64,000 bases of DNA from DASTPP01 sp035762175 (GTDB lineage Bacteria; Myxococcota_A; Polyangia; Polyangiales; Polyangiaceae): NCBI GenBank assembly GCA_035762175.1, contig DASTPP010000336.1, positions 1-64,000 on the forward strand, read 5' to 3'. The notes beneath the pieces were generated by a model, which worked only from the letters and a program-made list of their open reading frames with translations, did no database searches and was not told the DNA's origin. Numbering within the stretch: position 1 is the first letter of the stretch; each line of letters opens with the position of its first letter. The position numbers were made by a program, and so were the translations under genes. Positions 61,511 through 64,000 of the stretch are shown here, one piece after another.

Positions 61511-62247
61511 CGTGACGTGAATCGCCGCCCCTCGGCGCCCGAACCGGAGGGGCGGCCCTAGAAAAGAGCCCCGTCACGCCGTGCCGACCCCGCCCGAGAT
61601 GAGCGAGCCGGCGACGGCGCATTGCCGGCGGGGGCCGCGGCCTCTGGGCCCCTCGAAGGCCTTGGGCCACGGTTCGTGTACGAGCGGCGCGTGCGCCTTG
61701 CGTGCTCTCCGGGCGCCCTGACCTCGCCCCCGGCTCGACCCGCGGGGCGCCCGCCCTCCGCGTACGCCAAAGGGCACCCGCCGCTCGTATCGGGGTTGTC
61801 TGGTAACCCTCGCGTTTCGGCGCTCTGACGTCTGGCCTTCAAGGCGCGGGCCCCGCCGAAAGGGGGGCTGGCGGGGCGAGGGCCTTCGGGGAGCAACCCC
61901 GAGGGCAGCCTGGCGTCGCGGGCGAAGGGGCGCGGACAAGGTCCCTCGGTTTTTTTTCCGTAGGAGCGGTAAAATCTGCTGACATCGTCTTGGAACCAGC
62001 CTCGAGCGCGAGTCGTACCCTCAGCGCACCTGTGGGCCATAAAGTGAGGTGACCTTCGTACGACGAGACTGTAACGCGCCGCATTGGGGCCTCGAAAAGG
62101 CACGTTTTCGCTCAAGAAACGCTTCTCCGGCCTTGACGTAGACCTCGCTACGTAGTCCCATAGAAGCACCGCGAAGACCCCACTGTCCCCCTTCGCTCCC
62201 CGGGGCACACCTGAGTCGGGGTCGTAACAGACAATAAAGGGCTAATC
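61511..62247. other. Intergenic region, no supported gene
   Basis: About 740 bp. It starts with a terminator hairpin (61524-61556). Long frames exist on the minus strand but read as Arg/Pro/Ser/Gly without domain features; the start is weak and I do not call a gene. From 61950 the DNA is less GC-rich (GGTTTTTTTTCCGTAGGAGCGG) and 62180-62247 includes AATAAAGGGCTAATC just before the next gene, its probable ribosome binding site (AAAGGG). Confidence 0.45.
61524..61556. terminator. Terminator-like hairpin after the RCC1-like gene
   Basis: GCCGCCCCTC at 61524-61533 pairs with GAGGGGCGGC at 61547-61556, a 10-bp GC stem with a 13-base loop, 14 bp after the stop codon. No T-run follows, as is usual at this GC content. 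Confidence 0.6.
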
Positions 62248-62910
62248 ATGAAACGACTTGTTACCTCCCCTATTATCTTGGCACCTTTTATGAAGAGGAT
62301 TCCCTTGGTCCTCGGGGTTTCGACGGCTTTGGGCCTCTTGTCGGCCACGGCTGCGGCTTCAGGTGAATACCCGGGAACGATCAAAGCGGCTTTGGACGCG
62401 AGCGCCGCGCCCCCTTGCAACATCTGCCACAACTCGCCGGGCGGGGGCGATACGATCACCGGGAAGTTCGGCCTGGCGATGAAGAACGAAGGGCTGACGG
62501 GTGGTAGCGCCTTCAAGGCCGAAGACGACATGCTCAAGTTGCTCAACGCCCTCGGCGAAGCCGCCGACAGCGACGACGGGGGGCAGCCGGACATCGAGGA
62601 GCTCAAAGTCGGGCAGAACCCGAGTGACGATTCTGACGACGAGAGCGGCGGCGGCGGCGGCAGCGGCGGCGGCGCCAGCGGCAGCGGCGGCGGCGGCACC
62701 GGCGGCGGCGGCAACAACGGCAGCGGCGGCGGCGGCGGCGACGAAGACGACGATAGCGGCAGCGGCGGCAACCCGGGCACCGGTCAAGCGACCAGCGCCG
62801 GGTGCTCGTACGGCGTGCTCGACTCGTCAACAAACACAGGCACCGTGGCCTCACTCTTGGGCGCCGCGGGTATCGCAGTGGCCATGGCGAGACGACGCAA
62901 GCGGCACTGA
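62248..62910 (+). CDS. Secreted CxxCH protein with Gly/Ser/Asp-rich linker and MYXO-CTERM-like tail
   Basis: A 220-residue exported protein. A signal peptide (PLVLGVSTALGLLSATAAASG) is followed by PPCNICHNSPGGGDTITGKFGLAMKNEGL, a single CxxCH motif in a cytochrome-c-like setting; one heme could be bound. A linker of Gly, Ser and Asp repeats (residues ~128-180) leads to a C-terminal TSAGCSYG, a hydrophobic helix and RRRKRH, the MYXO-CTERM sorting pattern with its conserved Cys. Homologous in layout to the convergent gene at 63321. ATG 62248; an internal ATG at 62290 could also start the signal peptide. Confidence 0.85.
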   Translation: MKRLVTSPIILAPFMKRIPLVLGVSTALGLLSATAAASGEYPGTIKAALDASAAPPCNICHNSPGGGDTITGKFGLAMKNEGLTGGSAFKAEDDMLKLLNALGEAADSDDGGQPDIEELKVGQNPSDDSDDESGGGGGSGGGASGSGGGGTGGGGNNGSGGGGGDEDDDSGSGGNPGTGQATSAGCSYGVLDSSTNTGTVASLLGAAGIAVAMARRRKRH

Positions 62911-63320
62911 CGCGGCGCCGCCGCGGCGTCGGCTTCGACGCGCGCGCCGCGGCCGGTGCCCCGGCCCGGCGAGCTAAGAAGGAGGGGCGGGCTCGGCGCT
63001 CCTAGAGCCCACGAGGCCCGCCCCGCTGCGCGCCGCTTGCGGTACGGCGCGAGAGCCGGGCGCGCTCTGCGCGCGCACGACCGTCGAGAAAGCCCCGAGA
63101 AGTCGGGGGCCTTCTTGACGGCTGTGCACCCCGTTCGTCGACCCACCGACCACGCGTGTCCCGCTCGGCGATAGCCCCGCCGAGCGCCCCGTCGCACGCA
63201 ACCGAACGACGCACCAGGGCCCGCCCGCTGGGGAGCGCGGGCCCGCGGCCGCCCGGTCGATGTGCACCCCGCTCGGGCCCGTCGGTCGAAGGCTGGCGCG
63301 CTCCGGCCGGCGGGGCGATG
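62911..63320. other. Convergent intergenic region, no gene
   Basis: About 410 bp between the ends of two convergent genes. It contains the hairpin at 62984-63024. Several short frames are present on both strands with Arg/Pro/Ser-rich translation, none convincing. Confidence 0.5.
62984..63024. terminator. Hairpin between convergent secreted-protein genes
   Basis: GGGGCGGGC at 62984-62992 pairs with GCCCGCCCC at 63016-63024, with a 23-base loop that can itself fold (GGCGCTCCTAGAGCCC). A plausible two-way terminator. Confidence 0.45.
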
Positions 63321-63983
63321 TTAGGGCTCGCCCGCGTTGGGGCGGCGCTTGCGCGGGCGAAGGGCGCGTCGGGTCAGCGGGAGCGCGACGAGCGCCGTGA
63401 GAAAGAGCGCGCTCGCATCGAGCGGCCGGCCCGTCGAAGAGACCGCGCACGACGAGGCGGCGGGGGGCGCCGGCGGCGGCCTCGCCCCGTTGTCGTCATC
63501 GTCGTCGCCGTCGTCTGGTTCGGGCGCGGGCGTGGGCGCGGGCGCGGGGGGTTGCTCGCCGCAAGGCGCTTGCGGCGGCTCGCCGCTGGGGTGGCTGGAG
63601 GCGATGTTCGGGCTGAAGTTCGCGATGATCTCGTCGAGATCGGGGAAGCCGTCGCAGTCCGAATCGAGGCCCTTTTCATCGATCGCGGCGATGGCCGCTA
63701 GGAAGATCGTTTTCGACTGGGCCGTCAGCGTGACGTAATTGCTCTCTTGGCGGAGGGCGTTGGTGAACGGCCGATCGAGAAAGCCCGCCGTCGTGTCGCT
63801 GCCCTCATGACAGAGGGGCCGGTCGACGATCGACTGCGGCACCCGCGTCTGCGAGTCGTCGCGCGAATCGATGTAACCGCGGAGCCAGTCGGTGAAGATG
63901 GGCCGCGCGGCGGCCGGGCGGGGGGCGAGCGTCAAGGCGCCCAGGGCCAAGGTGGTTGCCAGGCGACCGCGGCGGCGGCGCAC
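63321..63983 (-). CDS. Secreted protein with Asp-rich linker and MYXO-CTERM-like tail
   Basis: A 220-residue exported protein. The signal peptide is RLATTLALGALTLAPRPAAA. The mature part has RPLCHEGSDTTAGFLDRPFTNALRQES, a shared layout with the CxxCH protein at 62248, but the CxxCH is not complete (only LCH), so heme binding is doubtful. DEKGLDSDCDGFPDLDEI is an EF-hand-like calcium loop as in thrombospondin type 3 repeats. A Pro/Asp linker, SSCAVSS, a hydrophobic helix and RRALRPRKRR form a MYXO-CTERM-like tail. GTG 63983 is near the window edge; the gene could start further upstream. Confidence 0.78.
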   Translation of the reverse strand: MRRRRGRLATTLALGALTLAPRPAAARPIFTDWLRGYIDSRDDSQTRVPQSIVDRPLCHEGSDTTAGFLDRPFTNALRQESNYVTLTAQSKTIFLAAIAAIDEKGLDSDCDGFPDLDEIIANFSPNIASSHPSGEPPQAPCGEQPPAPAPTPAPEPDDGDDDDDNGARPPPAPPAASSCAVSSTGRPLDASALFLTALVALPLTRRALRPRKRRPNAGEP

Positions 63984-64000
63984 GTTCGGGGCGGGGGGCA

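Noticed and set aside
61558..62208. A 216-residue minus-strand open frame
   Set aside because: Low-complexity Arg/Pro/Ser/Gly content, no domain, no good start; treated as intergenic.

Overview
The window is about 72-75% GC with almost no AT-rich DNA. It looks like a chromosomal piece from a myxobacterium (Myxococcota, probably a Sorangium/Polyangium-type Polyangiales member). Supporting evidence: a PKS-NRPS assembly line, a delta-60-repeat lipoprotein, RCC1-repeat and Gly/Asp-rich secreted proteins with MYXO-CTERM-like tails, XisH/XisI proteins, a glutaminyl-tRNA synthetase fused to a YqeY domain, and a receiver protein plus hybrid histidine kinase. The assignment is inference from gene content; no rRNA or tRNA gene was seen.

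Region 1 (1-12.9 kb, + strand) is the 3' part of a biosynthetic cluster: the end of a PKS module (KS tail, malonyl-type AT, KR, ACP), a C-A-(N-methyltransferase)-PCP-TE NRPS, a cytochrome P450 coupled by GTGA overlap, and an unusual AT-ACP-C protein. The line would add one ketide unit, add an N-methylated (probably branched aliphatic) amino acid, release by TE and oxidise by P450. The role of the AT-ACP-C protein is open.

Region 2 (12.9-17.2 kb, - strand) is a tightly overlapping three-gene operon: a Cas4/RecB-like nuclease with a four-cysteine Fe-S signature, a 482-residue protein of unknown family, and a superfamily-1 helicase. Together they resemble a split Dna2 and are the best candidate for an undescribed DNA-processing or defence system.

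Region 3 (17.5-28.1 kb) holds envelope and metabolic genes: a GT-C-like membrane protein, the delta-60 lipoprotein, a zf-HC2-like protein, alpha/beta hydrolase, nucleotidyltransferase, SDR, VOC protein and PEP-mutase/isocitrate-lyase-family enzyme, with several tandem repeats.

Region 4 (28.5-35.3 kb) is accessory-like: a ParDE toxin-antitoxin pair, a XisH/XisI pair whose XisH lacks an internal segment, a ten-unit 21-bp tandem repeat, a dual-specificity phosphatase, a PAP2 protein, a 37-bp perfect inverted repeat, and two short CRISPR-like arrays with 61-bp periodicity and no cas genes nearby.

Region 5 (35.4-64 kb) is mostly housekeeping: dienoyl-CoA isomerase-like enzyme, APC permease, carbonic anhydrase, receiver protein and hybrid kinase (separated by a second stem-loop related in its loop to the first), Rrf2 regulator, MntP, an operon of MCE protein - DEDDh exonuclease/WYL-like - retropepsin-like lipoprotein - coaD, RarD permease, FAD oxidase, GlnRS-YqeY, RlpA, a free YqeY protein and secreted proteins.
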